From the NCBI RefSeq assembly GCF_013369485.1, contig NZ_JABWEB010000026.1, positions 1 through 56,666 of the forward strand: a DNA stretch of 56,666 bases, read 5' to 3'. Below, one piece after another: positions 15,841-23,988 of this stretch; position 1 is the first letter of the stretch; every line of letters begins with the position of its first letter. The notes beneath the pieces are model-generated. The model saw nothing but the letters and a program-made list of their open reading frames with translations. It was not told the origin of the DNA and did not search any database. The position numbers and the translations under genes are program-made. Source of the DNA: Massilia sp. BJB1822. Its GTDB lineage: Bacteria; Pseudomonadota; Gammaproteobacteria; Burkholderiales; Burkholderiaceae_D.

Positions 15841-16535
15841 GTCTGTTGAGTAAGGACCGCAGCCACCATCTGTTTGGCCAGCTGCTGGTGCGCCATAAGC
15901 TGATCTCGGAAGAGCAGCTGCAAAAGGCAATCGAACATCAGCGCGCCACCGGCCAGCGCCTGGGCGAGATTTTCGCCGAGTGGGAACTGATCACGCAGCA
16001 GCATGTGCATGACATCCTGCGCCGGCAGCGCCGGGTGCGCATGGCGGCGGCCTTCATCGCCGCCCTGTTCGCGCCGCTGGAAAGCTTTGCGGTGCAAGCC
16101 TTGCCGGCGACGGCGGTGGCGGTCCAGCCGCTGCTGCCCAGCCGGCAGGAATCGATGCAGGCGCTGAGCGAAGCGGAGATGGATGCGGTCACGGCCCAGG
16201 GGCTGCAGGACGACGTGGTGCACGAGATCGAGCAGCATATGAAGGACCGCAATGTGAAGATCATCGGCGACATGGCGCGCCTGATCAATCCGGTGCTGGG
16301 CTTTCTCGAAGCGGACGTCAGCATGCACAATGTGGTGTACGACCACTCGCGCGCGCTGACCACGCTCAACGCCGACGGCTCGCTGACCTTGAGCCTGCCC
16401 AGCTCCATCGGCGAAATCAGCCTGCGCAATATTCGCGTACAAGGCAGCAACCCCGACGGCCCCAGCTTCGGCAGCATCAGCATGAAAGGCATCGACCTCA
16501 CCGGCACCACCATCACGCTGATGGTCAAGCACTAA
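15837..16535 (+). CDS. Fusion of a MshEN/GspE-N-like domain with a DUF6160-like exported part
   Basis: 232 residues in two parts. Residues about 10-65 (FGQLLVRHKLISEEQLQKA, then RLGEIFAEWELITQQHVHDIL) match the repeated pattern of the GspE/PilB N-terminal domain, which in MshE-type proteins binds cyclic di-GMP. A hydrophobic helix follows (about 69-86, AAAFIAALFAP), then a DUF6160-type motif LSEAEMDAVTAQGLQ (110-124), in which Gly is replaced by Ala, and a beta-rich tail. So the N-terminus should be cytoplasmic and the C-terminus periplasmic. It is the last gene of the operon and overlaps the AraC stop. It may link c-di-GMP levels to the surface system. Domain calls are by pattern only. Confidence 0.7.
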   Translation: MSLLSKDRSHHLFGQLLVRHKLISEEQLQKAIEHQRATGQRLGEIFAEWELITQQHVHDILRRQRRVRMAAAFIAALFAPLESFAVQALPATAVAVQPLLPSRQESMQALSEAEMDAVTAQGLQDDVVHEIEQHMKDRNVKIIGDMARLINPVLGFLEADVSMHNVVYDHSRALTTLNADGSLTLSLPSSIGEISLRNIRVQGSNPDGPSFGSISMKGIDLTGTTITLMVKH

Positions 16536-16542
16536 AGCTGAC

Positions 16543-16582
16543 CTCGTGTCCACCTTGGGGTCAGACCCCAAATCGGACACGA
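16543..16582. repeat. Palindromic REP-like element, copy 1
   Basis: Core TTGGGGTCAGACCCCAA flanked by GTGTCCACC on the left and ATCGGACAC on the right. It is the exact reverse complement, across its 35-base core unit, of copy 2 at 16620-16659. The same core recurs at 56593-56639. Confidence 0.85.
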
Positions 16583-16619
16583 ACTTAACTATGCTTTAGA
16601 GCGACATGCCACCGCTGGG

Positions 16620-16659
16620 CTCGTGTCCGATTGGGGTCTGACCCCAAGGTGGACACGGG
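16620..16659. repeat. Palindromic REP-like element, copy 2 (inverted)
   Basis: Core TTGGGGTCTGACCCCAA flanked by GTGTCCGAT and GGTGGACAC, an inverted copy of the element at 16543. The two copies enclose 37 bases, the arrangement of a paired REP element (BIME), and lie between two convergent genes. Confidence 0.85.
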
Positions 16660-16677
16660 CTCGGCGGTGGGACGGGC

Positions 16678-18309
16678 TTATTTGGCGTTGCGCACTTTGC
16701 CGAAGGCGTCGCCGGCTTTCCAGGTCGGCATTTTCGGGCTATCGGCGACCATGCGGCCCAGGTTCAGGGTGAACTGGGCTTGCTGGGTCATGCCGGACAG
16801 ATCCCAGCTCGGGTCGTATTCGTCGCTGACCTGGTGGTAGCTCTTGCCGTAGGCTTTGCGTTTCAGCGCGGCGCCTTCGGGGTCTTTGCTGAACTCGCGG
16901 CCCGCTTCGATGGAGAAGGCGGGTACGCCGGCCTTGGCGAAGCTGAAGTGGTCGCTGCGGAAGTAGCCGCCGGCCAGGTCGGGTTCGGCCTTGGCGATCT
17001 GCATGCCCATGGCTTTGGCGGTGGCTTCGGCCATCTTGCCCAGCTCGGTGCGCTCGCTGCCCTGGGTGCCGATGTCCTTGGTGGTGCCGACCCAGTTCAG
17101 GCTGTCCAGATTGAGGTTGGCGGCGGTTTTGTCCAGTGCCCACAGCGGGGCGCTGGCGTAGGCGGCGCTGCCCAGCAGGCCTTGCTCTTCGGCGGCCACC
17201 CACAGGAACATCTGGCTGCGCTTGGCCGGCGACTTCACGGCTTCGGCAGCCATGGCCAGCAGGGCGGCGGTGCCGGAGGCGTTGTCCACCGCACCGTTGT
17301 AGATGGTGTCGGCGCCCGTGCCTTGCTTGCCCAGGTGGTCCCAGTGCGCGCTGTAGATCACCACTTCGTCTTTCAGCTTGGGATCGGTGCCCGGCACCAC
17401 GCCGGCCACGTTGAATTGTTCGACGTGGCGCACCTCGGCCTTCATGGCGCCGGCCAGCTTGGCTTGCAGGGCGACCGGTTTGAAGTCCTTGCGTTCGGCG
17501 GCAGCGCGCAGCGCGTCCAGATCCTGGCCGCCGGATTTGAACAGGGAGCGCGCCGTGTCTTCGGTCATCCAGCCTTGCAGCTGGGTGCCGGGCGTGCCTT
17601 GCGCCAGCTGGAAGCGTTCCACGCCGCTCCAGCTGTTCTGGATCACGCTCCAGCCGTAGGAGGCGGAAGCGTCGGTGTGAATCAGCAGCACGCCAGCCGC
17701 GCCGCGGCGCTTGGCTTCTTCGAATTTATAGGTCCAGCGGCCGTAGTAGGTCAGCGCCTTGCCGCCGAAGCGGTTGGGCTGCTCGGCGGTCGGCTGCGGG
17801 TCGTTGACCATCATGACCAGCACTTTGCCTTCCAGGTTCTGGCCCTTGAAGTCGTCCCAGCCCTCTTCCGATGCGCTGATGCCGTAGCCGACGAAGACCA
17901 GGTCGGCGTTCAGCGTGTGTTCGGCCTTGGCGTCGCCCGGCGCAAAGACCCAGTCCTTGCCGAAGCTGAACGGCAGGGTGGCGCCGTTCGCTTCCAGGTG
18001 CAGGTTGCTAGCTTCAGGCTGGGTTTTCACGCCAGCGATTTTCACCAGCTGGCGGAAGCTGTTGCCATTGCCCGGCTTCAGGCCCACGGCCAGCGCCTGG
18101 TTTTCCAGATAAGCGACAGTCAGGTCGCCGCCGCGCTGGCCGGTGCCGCGTCCTTCCAGCAGGTCGCTGGCGAGGAAGGCAAGGTGGGCGCGCAGCGGTG
18201 CTTCCTGCACGACCGGGACGCTTTTGGCGCCAGCCGCATAGGCAGGGAAGGCCAGGGCCAGGCTGGCGGCGATGGCGCCAGCGGCAAGGGATGGGAACAT
18301 TTTCTGCAT
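16678..18309 (-). CDS. M28 family zinc aminopeptidase with PA domain, exported
   Basis: 543 residues, with a signal peptide (MQKMFPSLAAGAIAASLALAFPAYAAG). A protease-associated (PA) domain is inserted at about residues 100-280 (LVFVGYGI...GKVLVMMVND...GAAGVLLIH). The M28 catalytic part carries the di-zinc motifs SAHWDHLG, GAVDNASGTAALL, AAEEQGLLGS, LNLDSL and RSDHFSFAKAGVPA. Members hydrolyse N-terminal residues or peptides in the periplasm or outside the cell. The frame is open far upstream, but ATG 18309 fits the signal peptide. It diverges from gluQ with a 165-base gap. Confidence 0.9.
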   Translation of the reverse strand: MQKMFPSLAAGAIAASLALAFPAYAAGAKSVPVVQEAPLRAHLAFLASDLLEGRGTGQRGGDLTVAYLENQALAVGLKPGNGNSFRQLVKIAGVKTQPEASNLHLEANGATLPFSFGKDWVFAPGDAKAEHTLNADLVFVGYGISASEEGWDDFKGQNLEGKVLVMMVNDPQPTAEQPNRFGGKALTYYGRWTYKFEEAKRRGAAGVLLIHTDASASYGWSVIQNSWSGVERFQLAQGTPGTQLQGWMTEDTARSLFKSGGQDLDALRAAAERKDFKPVALQAKLAGAMKAEVRHVEQFNVAGVVPGTDPKLKDEVVIYSAHWDHLGKQGTGADTIYNGAVDNASGTAALLAMAAEAVKSPAKRSQMFLWVAAEEQGLLGSAAYASAPLWALDKTAANLNLDSLNWVGTTKDIGTQGSERTELGKMAEATAKAMGMQIAKAEPDLAGGYFRSDHFSFAKAGVPAFSIEAGREFSKDPEGAALKRKAYGKSYHQVSDEYDPSWDLSGMTQQAQFTLNLGRMVADSPKMPTWKAGDAFGKVRNAK

Positions 18310-18474
18310 GATGTCCTGTATTTTGTGAATAAGGTCGAAGAAGGTGGTGCCGGATGGTGCGGCAGCAGCGCCGCGCCGTGCATTGTATGCGATTGCCGCG
18401 CCAAATATGCTGTGCAGCGCAGCATAGGCGGCGCGCGGTTGACGTGGTGCCGCCGCCTCGGGGATACTGCCGCC

Positions 18475-19401
18475 ATGCTGATCCCGCCCCTGCCTTATAT
18501 CGGCCGTTTTGCGCCCTCCCCGACCGGCCCCCTGCATCAGGGTTCGCTGGTGGCGGCCATGGCCAGTTATCTGGACGCCAAGGTGCACGGCGGCCAGTGG
18601 CTGGTGCGCATTGAGGATGTGGACGAGGACCGTAATGTGGCGGGCGCCGACCGCCATATCCTCGCCTCGCTGCAGCGCTGCGGCATGCAGTGGGACGGCG
18701 AGGTGACGTGGCAAACGCAGCGCTACGCTTTTTATGAGACGGTGCTGGCCCAGTTGGGTGAGCATGTCTATCCCTGCGGCTGTTCGCGCCGCGAGATCCA
18801 GGATTCGCAATTGCGCCTGCAGGCGGCGGGCGCTGCGCCGCATGCGGGCCTGGTCTATCCCGGCACCTGCCGCAACGGCCTGGCGTCGGGCAAGACGGCG
18901 CGCGCCCTGCGCCTGCGCACGCCGCAGCAGCCGCATTGCGTGATCGCTTTCCAGGACCGCTGGCACGGCCAGGTCAGCCAGGACATCACGGCCGAAGTGG
19001 GCGATTTCGTGGTCCGCCGCGCCGACGGCTTTTGGGCCTACCAGCTGGCAGTGGTGGCCGACGATGGCGCCCAGGGCATCACCGATATCGTGCGCGGCGC
19101 CGACCTGCTCGACTCCACGCCGCGCCAACTCTATATGCAGGCACTGCTTGGCCTGCCGCAGCCGCGCTATCTGCATGTGCCGGTGGTGCTGGCCGAGTCG
19201 GGCGAGAAGCTGTCCAAGCAGACCGGCGCCCAGGCTTTCGACGATGGCGCGCCGTCTGCCGCGCTGCTGCACAGCGCCCTGCTGCCGGCGGCGCGCTTCC
19301 TCGGTCTGCATCTGGCAGCGGACGATATCGCGGATTTCTGGCGCCACGCCGTGCCGGCCTGGGAACAGCTGCTGCGCGCACGCCTGCACGAAGGGGCGTA
19401 A
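18475..19401 (+). CDS. gluQ: Glutamyl-Q tRNA(Asp) synthetase
   Basis: 308 residues, the usual length for GluQRS, a paralog of the GluRS catalytic core without the anticodon-binding domain. It attaches glutamate to queuosine in tRNA-Asp. The HIGH-like motif is in GRFAPSPTGPLHQGSL, the zinc-type Cys pair in YPCGCSRREI, and the KMSKS-like motif in SGEKLSKQTGAQ. The start ATG at 18475 gives the canonical N-terminus. It stands alone next to an M28 peptidase gene, with no dksA nearby. Confidence 0.93.
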   Translation: MLIPPLPYIGRFAPSPTGPLHQGSLVAAMASYLDAKVHGGQWLVRIEDVDEDRNVAGADRHILASLQRCGMQWDGEVTWQTQRYAFYETVLAQLGEHVYPCGCSRREIQDSQLRLQAAGAAPHAGLVYPGTCRNGLASGKTARALRLRTPQQPHCVIAFQDRWHGQVSQDITAEVGDFVVRRADGFWAYQLAVVADDGAQGITDIVRGADLLDSTPRQLYMQALLGLPQPRYLHVPVVLAESGEKLSKQTGAQAFDDGAPSAALLHSALLPAARFLGLHLAADDIADFWRHAVPAWEQLLRARLHEGA

Positions 19402-19405
19402 AGCC

Positions 19406-19744
19406 TCAGTGCCGCATCTCGTCCGGCAAGCGCAGCAGCAGCCAGGACAGCCCCCCATGCAGCAGCGGCAACAGAAAAACGATGATTGCGTTGTCGCCGC
19501 CGATATTGATCCGGTGCAGCACGCCGGAAATGACGACCGGCGCCAATGCCGCCCAGGTGCGGGTCAGCGTGGCCGGATCAAGGCGGCGCACAGCCACCAG
19601 ATTGATGAGCAGCGCCAGCAGATTCATGCCGCGCAGCGCCCACTCTTCCAGTGCCGAGGTGTAGGCGATGCCGAACAGCATGCTCTGGATCAGTAGACCC
19701 AGCAGCAATACCAGTAGCAGGATGGGCAGGGTAGAACGGTTCAC
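19406..19744 (-). CDS. Small hydrophobic membrane protein, unknown function
   Basis: 112 residues with three or four hydrophobic helices (ILLLVLLLGLLIQSMLFGI, LLALLINLVAV, LAPVVISGVLHRI, IIVFLLPLLHGGLSWLLL). No recognisable domain. It converges on gluQ, with only four bases between the stops. The strongly hydrophobic composition and Met-Asn-Arg start support a real membrane protein; function cannot be inferred. Confidence 0.6.
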   Translation of the reverse strand: MNRSTLPILLLVLLLGLLIQSMLFGIAYTSALEEWALRGMNLLALLINLVAVRRLDPATLTRTWAALAPVVISGVLHRINIGGDNAIIVFLLPLLHGGLSWLLLRLPDEMRH

Positions 19745-19898
19745 CGCGTCCCTCTCTGTGACCCTGGCATGACTATCTCCTTAATATCTTTTGCCCATAG
19801 GAATTAAAGCACGTAGCGTGCCACACCCGTTTTCCCTCGCAAACACTGTTGGCATCTCTTGCATCTGTAAAATTTTTCGACAAATGCGTCGTCAAATA

Positions 19899-19927
19899 TT
19901 GAACGAACGAATGTTCAGTGTTAGCAT
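19899..19927 (+). promoter_or_regulatory. Promoter with embedded operator upstream of the TetR gene
   Basis: TTGAAC (19899-19904) and TAGCAT (19922-19927) are separated by 17 bases and fit a sigma-70 promoter. The spacer contains GAAC-GAAT-GTTC (19905-19916), a short inverted repeat of the kind bound by TetR repressors, suggesting autorepression. Confidence 0.45.
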
Positions 19928-19953
19928 CTGCGCAAAGTTAAGGAAAGCAAGTC

Positions 19954-20532
19954 ATGAACCGCGAAGAAAAAGTCTCGGCGCGCCGCGCCGGCATCGTCGA
20001 AGCCGCCTTGGGATGTTTTTTACAGCAAGGTTTCCATCAAGCCAGCATGCGCGATATCGCCGGCGCGGCCGGCGTCAGCCTGGGCAATCTGTATAACCAC
20101 TTTCCCAGCAAGGAAGCGCTGATCATGGAAATCGCCCGGCTGGAATCGGCCGAGCTGGAACCCATGCTGGCGGCGCTGGAGCAGGAAGCGCCGCTGGACG
20201 CCCTGCTTGGCTTCGCGCGCAGCTATCTGCACTGGTGCAGCAGCGTGGAAAACGCCATCCTGACCAGCGAGGTGATCGCCGAGGCGGCGCGCCGGCCCGA
20301 CCTGGCCCAAATGTTCGCCCTCAACCGCAAGCAGCTGTGCAAGGCGCTGGCCGACACCATCCGCCGCGGCGCACAAGATGGCACGGTGGACGGCGCCATT
20401 CCGCCCGCCGCTCTGGCCGACGTGCTGCTGGACGCCATCGAAGGCCATGCCCTGCGCGCCACGCTGTTCACCCCTCCCGCCGGCGGCGCCAAGGCGCTGC
20501 TGCCCGTCCTGCGCAAACTACTCACACCATGA
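19954..20532 (+). CDS. TetR/AcrR family transcriptional regulator
   Basis: 192 residues. The N-terminal DNA-binding domain is canonical: ALGCFLQQGFHQASMRDIAGAAGVSLGNLYNHFPSKEALI, with the helix-turn-helix at about residues 31-52. The C-terminal ligand domain is unspecific. Its stop overlaps the ATG of the DUF418 gene by four bases, so it probably controls that membrane protein as well as itself. A likely operator lies in its promoter at 19905-19916. Confidence 0.92.
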   Translation: MNREEKVSARRAGIVEAALGCFLQQGFHQASMRDIAGAAGVSLGNLYNHFPSKEALIMEIARLESAELEPMLAALEQEAPLDALLGFARSYLHWCSSVENAILTSEVIAEAARRPDLAQMFALNRKQLCKALADTIRRGAQDGTVDGAIPPAALADVLLDAIEGHALRATLFTPPAGGAKALLPVLRKLLTP

Positions 20533-21572
20533 ACAAAATTCATACACCACGTCTGGAAGGACTGGACCTGGCGCGCTGTCTGGCCCTGATCGGCATGGTC
20601 CTGGTCAACTTCCGCCTGGCCATGGGCGCCACCACGGGCGGGCCGCCCTGGCTGGGCCGCCTGCTCGAAGCGCTGGAAGGACGCTCCGCCGCCACCTTCG
20701 TCACGCTGGCAGGCATCGGCCTGGCCCTGGCTTCGCGCAAGCTCGCCTATCTCGATGCGCTGTCGCAGACCGCGCGCCGCGCCGTGATCCTGATGGCGGT
20801 CGGCCTGGTCAACTTCCTGGTTTTCCCGGCCGATATCATCCACTACTACGCCATCTATTTCATCGTCGGCGCGCTTTGCCTGCCGCTGGCGACGCGCTGG
20901 CTGCTGCTGCTGATCGGCGCCATCGCCGCCGTCTTCACCGCCCTGCTCTTCGCGTTCGACTACGGCTACGGCTGGAACTGGAATGATTTGAGTTATCCGG
21001 ATTTCTGGACGCCGCAAGGCTTTGCGCGCAATCTGTTCTTCAATGGCTGGCATCCGGTGCTGCCCTGGGCCGCCTTCTTCCTGTGGGGACTGGTGCTGGC
21101 GCGGCTGCGCATGGAAGACCCGCAGATCCAGCGCCGCATGATAGCCGGCGGCAGCGGCGCGGCCATGCTGGCGTATGCGCTGTCGGCCGCCGTCAATGCC
21201 TGGTATCCCTCGCTCGGCGGCCTGTTCGGCGTCACCCCGCTGCCACCGGTGCCGCTGTACCTGCTGGCGGGCGGCGGCATCGCCACCGCCGTCATCGGCG
21301 TCTGCCTGTGGGCCGCGCAGCGCTGGCACCAGGCCGGCTGGCTGCAAGCCCTGCTGCCGGCCGGGCGCATGACGCTGACCCTGTACATCGCCCATATCCT
21401 GCTCGGCATGGGCGTGCTGGAGCAGATCGGCTGGCTGCAGGGACGCAGCATGCCGCAGGCGGTACTGGCTTCGCTGCTGTACTGCGCGGCGGCACTGGGC
21501 TTTGCCTGGCTATGGGCGCAGCGGGTCAAGCGCGGGCCGCTGGAAACGCTGATGCACCGCCTTATCGCATAA
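20529..21572 (+). CDS. DUF418 family membrane protein
   Basis: 347 residues with about ten membrane helices. The N-terminus RLEGLDLARCLALIGMVLVNF matches the heparan-alpha-glucosaminide acetyltransferase-like/DUF418 family start (R..G.D..R..A..GM...N), and the C-terminal part (LLPAGRMTLTLYIAHILLG) is the typical G.mtLTnYl..s segment. Family members may transfer acyl groups across the membrane, but the function is not established. Translationally coupled to the TetR gene by ATGA. Confidence 0.85.
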   Translation: MNKIHTPRLEGLDLARCLALIGMVLVNFRLAMGATTGGPPWLGRLLEALEGRSAATFVTLAGIGLALASRKLAYLDALSQTARRAVILMAVGLVNFLVFPADIIHYYAIYFIVGALCLPLATRWLLLLIGAIAAVFTALLFAFDYGYGWNWNDLSYPDFWTPQGFARNLFFNGWHPVLPWAAFFLWGLVLARLRMEDPQIQRRMIAGGSGAAMLAYALSAAVNAWYPSLGGLFGVTPLPPVPLYLLAGGGIATAVIGVCLWAAQRWHQAGWLQALLPAGRMTLTLYIAHILLGMGVLEQIGWLQGRSMPQAVLASLLYCAAALGFAWLWAQRVKRGPLETLMHRLIA

Positions 21573-21607
21573 GGCGGCGAGCACGCAAGGCGCCGGACGA
21601 ACTGGCA

Positions 21608-21613
21608 TATAAT
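21608..21613 (+). promoter_or_regulatory. Consensus -10 box upstream of the alpha/beta hydrolase gene
   Basis: TATAAT, a perfect -10 hexamer, is 32 bases upstream of the ATG. No clear -35 hexamer is visible at the right distance. Confidence 0.45.
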
Positions 21614-21645
21614 CTTGGGTTTGCCGATTTTGAAGCAGCCTTGAA

Positions 21646-22443
21646 ATGATTAACAACGCAACACCGCAGGAAACGCGGCCGGCCGTCGTTCTCCTGCACA
21701 GCTCCATGAGTTCCCGTTCCCAGTGGTCCGAGTTGATGAAGCAGCAGGAATCGGACTTCCGTTTTATTGCCGTTGATTTGCTTGGCTACGGTAAATCGCC
21801 CTTCCCCGACCATGTGGAAGGCGCCGCCTTCTCGCTGGCGCACGAAGCCGATGCGGTGAGCGCAGCCCTGGCCGCGCATCTGGATGCGGGCGAACCTTTC
21901 CACCTGATCGGCCACTCTTACGGCGGCGCCACCGCCCTGCGCCTGGCACGCCAGATGCAGGAGCGCGTGCTCTCCCTGGCCCTGTTCGAACCGGTGGCCT
22001 TCCACCTGCTGGCCAAGGACGATGCGGCGCGCATCGAAATCGAAACCGTGGTGGCAGCGATCCTGGCGGCGGGCAGCGAGCAGGATGCCACCCGCATCTT
22101 CATCGACTACTGGAACCGTGCCGGCGCTTTCGATGCGCTGGCGCCGGAACAGCAGGCCCGCTTCACCGCGCAGATCGCCAAGGTCAAGCTGGACTTCCAG
22201 GCCTTGCTGGGCGAGCCGGCCAGCCTGTCCGATATGGCGGCGCTGGACATGCCGGCCCTGCTGCTGCACGGCCAGCATGCGCCCGCCTCCACCCGCCGCG
22301 TCGCCGAGCAGCTGGCCGCCGCCCTGCCCAACGCCAACCTGGCGCAGACCAAGGGCGGCCATATGGCGCCCATCACCCACGCCGCCGCTGTCAATCCCCT
22401 GCTGGCCGGTTTCCTCGCCGGCACGGCCGTCCTGAGCGACTAA
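21646..22443 (+). CDS. Alpha/beta hydrolase
   Basis: 265 residues. The fold is shown by VVLLHSSMSSRSQW (oxyanion region), GYGKSPFP, the nucleophile elbow GHSYGG with Ser91, an LLLHGQHAP strand, and the C-terminal catalytic His in TKGGHMAPITH. No signal peptide, so cytoplasmic. The substrate cannot be told; related enzymes include esterases and haloperoxidase-like hydrolases. It is followed by a large stem-loop at 22446-22487. Confidence 0.9.
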   Translation: MINNATPQETRPAVVLLHSSMSSRSQWSELMKQQESDFRFIAVDLLGYGKSPFPDHVEGAAFSLAHEADAVSAALAAHLDAGEPFHLIGHSYGGATALRLARQMQERVLSLALFEPVAFHLLAKDDAARIEIETVVAAILAAGSEQDATRIFIDYWNRAGAFDALAPEQQARFTAQIAKVKLDFQALLGEPASLSDMAALDMPALLLHGQHAPASTRRVAEQLAAALPNANLAQTKGGHMAPITHAAAVNPLLAGFLAGTAVLSD

Positions 22444-22445
22444 GG

Positions 22446-22487
22446 CGCTGGCCCGGCAAGCCATGCGTTTGGCTTGCCGGGCCAGCG
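22446..22487 (+). terminator. Large perfect stem-loop after the hydrolase gene
   Basis: 17-base perfect arms (22446-22462 and 22471-22487) with an 8-base loop, starting three bases after the stop codon region. There is no U-run after it, so it may be a Rho-related or RNA-stabilising stem rather than a classic intrinsic terminator. Confidence 0.5.
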
Positions 22488-22596
22488 TGTGCGCCTCGTG
22501 AGCCGTTTCGCTTCGTGTTGAAATCATCCAACCGCGCCCGCCATCGCCAGCGCGGCCTTCCTTCCTGAACGCATACCATATCGATAGGAGACAGGC

Positions 22597-23940
22597 ATGA
22601 TTGGATGGACTTTCAAGCGCAAGGCCGTGGCGGCCAAGCTGCTGCTGACGGCGGCAACCCTGTTCGGCGGCGCCCAGGCGCAAGCCGCCAACGATTATCC
22701 CGTGGTGCTGGTGCATGGCTTCCTCGGCTTCGGTCCGACCGAGCTGCAAGGCACGGGCTTCAGCTACTGGGGCGGCTTCAACGACATTGCCGCGCATCTG
22801 CGCACCGGCAAGCGGCAGGTGTTCGCCGCCGGCGTGGGACCGGTCAGTTCGAACTGGGACCGCGCGGTGGAGCTGTACTACCAGATCAAGGGCGGCTGCG
22901 CCGACTATGGCGCCAAGCATACGGCGGCGCATGCGGCGTATGGCGCGATCCAGAAACCGGCCGGAAAATGCTGGGCCGCCGACCCAAACAATAATCCGCA
23001 CAATTATCCCCTGGCCCTGTATCCGGCCTGGGACGCCAGCCACCCTATCCACCTGATCGCCCACAGCCAGGGCGGCCAGACCGTGCGCACCCTGATCCAG
23101 CTGCTGGAAAACGGTTCGCCCAACGGCAACGAGGGCGGCGGCGAGCTGTATGCCGGCGGCAAGGCAGGCTGGGTGAAAAGCGCCACCACGCTGGCCACGC
23201 CGCACAACGGCACCACCCTGCGCGATGTGATCGTGGACTTCGTGCCCAAGGTATCGGAGCTGGCCGGCAGCATCGTGCAGATCGCGGGCCTGGGCGGCAG
23301 CAGCAATCCCGTCTTCAAATTCCGCCTGGAGCAATTCGGCCTGGCGCAGGGGCCGGCCGAATCCTTCGACGATTTCCTGGAGCGCATCAAGGGCGCGCCT
23401 TTCTGGTCGCTGTCGAACCACGATTCGGCGCAGTGGGAGCTGGGACCGGACGGCGCGCGCGAGTTGAATGCCTGGGTCAAGACCTCGCCCAATGTCTACT
23501 ACTATTCGATCGGCACCAAGGCCACCGAGCAAGGCGGCTTTTGCTGCAACGGCACCGACCGCGTGATCGCGCCGATCCAGAACAGCAGCTACCAGTATGC
23601 ACGCGACGATATGATCATCTTCATGAAGAACACGGCGGGCGAATGGGTGGTGCCGTCCATCCTGCAGCACGGCATGGGGTCGTACACCCAGTCCGCAACG
23701 GGCCGCGTGGCGATCGACAGCAGCTGGTTCGCCAACGACGGCGTGGTCAACACCGTCAGCATGAAGGCGCCGGCCGGGCAGCCGGTGCGCAACTACGACG
23801 GCACGTCGGTACGCGGCAAATGGAACTATCTGGGCTACTATGATGGCTTCGACCACTTCGACGTCATCGGCTGGCTGCAGCCCGCGTCGGCCATCAATCC
23901 GGTATTCGACAAGGTGGCTGGCATCATCTACGGCTTGTAG
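22597..23940 (+). CDS. Secreted triacylglycerol lipase, family I.5-like
   Basis: 447 residues. A signal peptide (ends ...GGAQAQA) is followed by PVVLVHGFLGFG (oxyanion hole). The nucleophile elbow is AHSQGG with Ser157; the Ala in place of the first Gly is typical of family I.5 (Geobacillus/Staphylococcus-type) lipases. The catalytic Asp is Asp381 in ANDGVVNTVSM, and the His is His420 in GFDHFDVIG. Both contexts match the thermostable Geobacillus enzymes closely, and the internal insert around ELYAGGKAGWVKSATTLATPHNG corresponds to their zinc region. GAGACAGG precedes the ATG. Unlike family I.1/I.2 enzymes it should not need a Lif foldase. A small membrane protein gene follows after 48 bases. 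Confidence 0.9.
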   Translation: MIGWTFKRKAVAAKLLLTAATLFGGAQAQAANDYPVVLVHGFLGFGPTELQGTGFSYWGGFNDIAAHLRTGKRQVFAAGVGPVSSNWDRAVELYYQIKGGCADYGAKHTAAHAAYGAIQKPAGKCWAADPNNNPHNYPLALYPAWDASHPIHLIAHSQGGQTVRTLIQLLENGSPNGNEGGGELYAGGKAGWVKSATTLATPHNGTTLRDVIVDFVPKVSELAGSIVQIAGLGGSSNPVFKFRLEQFGLAQGPAESFDDFLERIKGAPFWSLSNHDSAQWELGPDGARELNAWVKTSPNVYYYSIGTKATEQGGFCCNGTDRVIAPIQNSSYQYARDDMIIFMKNTAGEWVVPSILQHGMGSYTQSATGRVAIDSSWFANDGVVNTVSMKAPAGQPVRNYDGTSVRGKWNYLGYYDGFDHFDVIGWLQPASAINPVFDKVAGIIYGL

Positions 23941-23988
23941 CACACCGGGCGGACGCGGACCAGCGCCCGCCTTCTTTCAGGAGGCTGC

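Noticed and set aside
16780..18474. N-terminal extension of gluQ through the M28 peptidase region
   Set aside because: The extension is antisense to the M28 gene and lacks any domain; the ATG at 18475 gives the standard GluQRS start.
18310..19458. N-terminal extension of the M28 peptidase across gluQ
   Set aside because: The signal peptide begins at 18309, and the upstream part is antisense to gluQ.
21562..23943. Long open frame on the minus strand (793 codons)
   Set aside because: Antisense to the hydrolase and lipase genes, whose active sites are complete; composition is typical of a shadow frame.
23941..23988. Terminator between lipase and the small membrane protein gene
   Set aside because: A short GGGCG/CGCCC pairing is possible, but the loop is long and the stem weak; co-transcription seems more likely.
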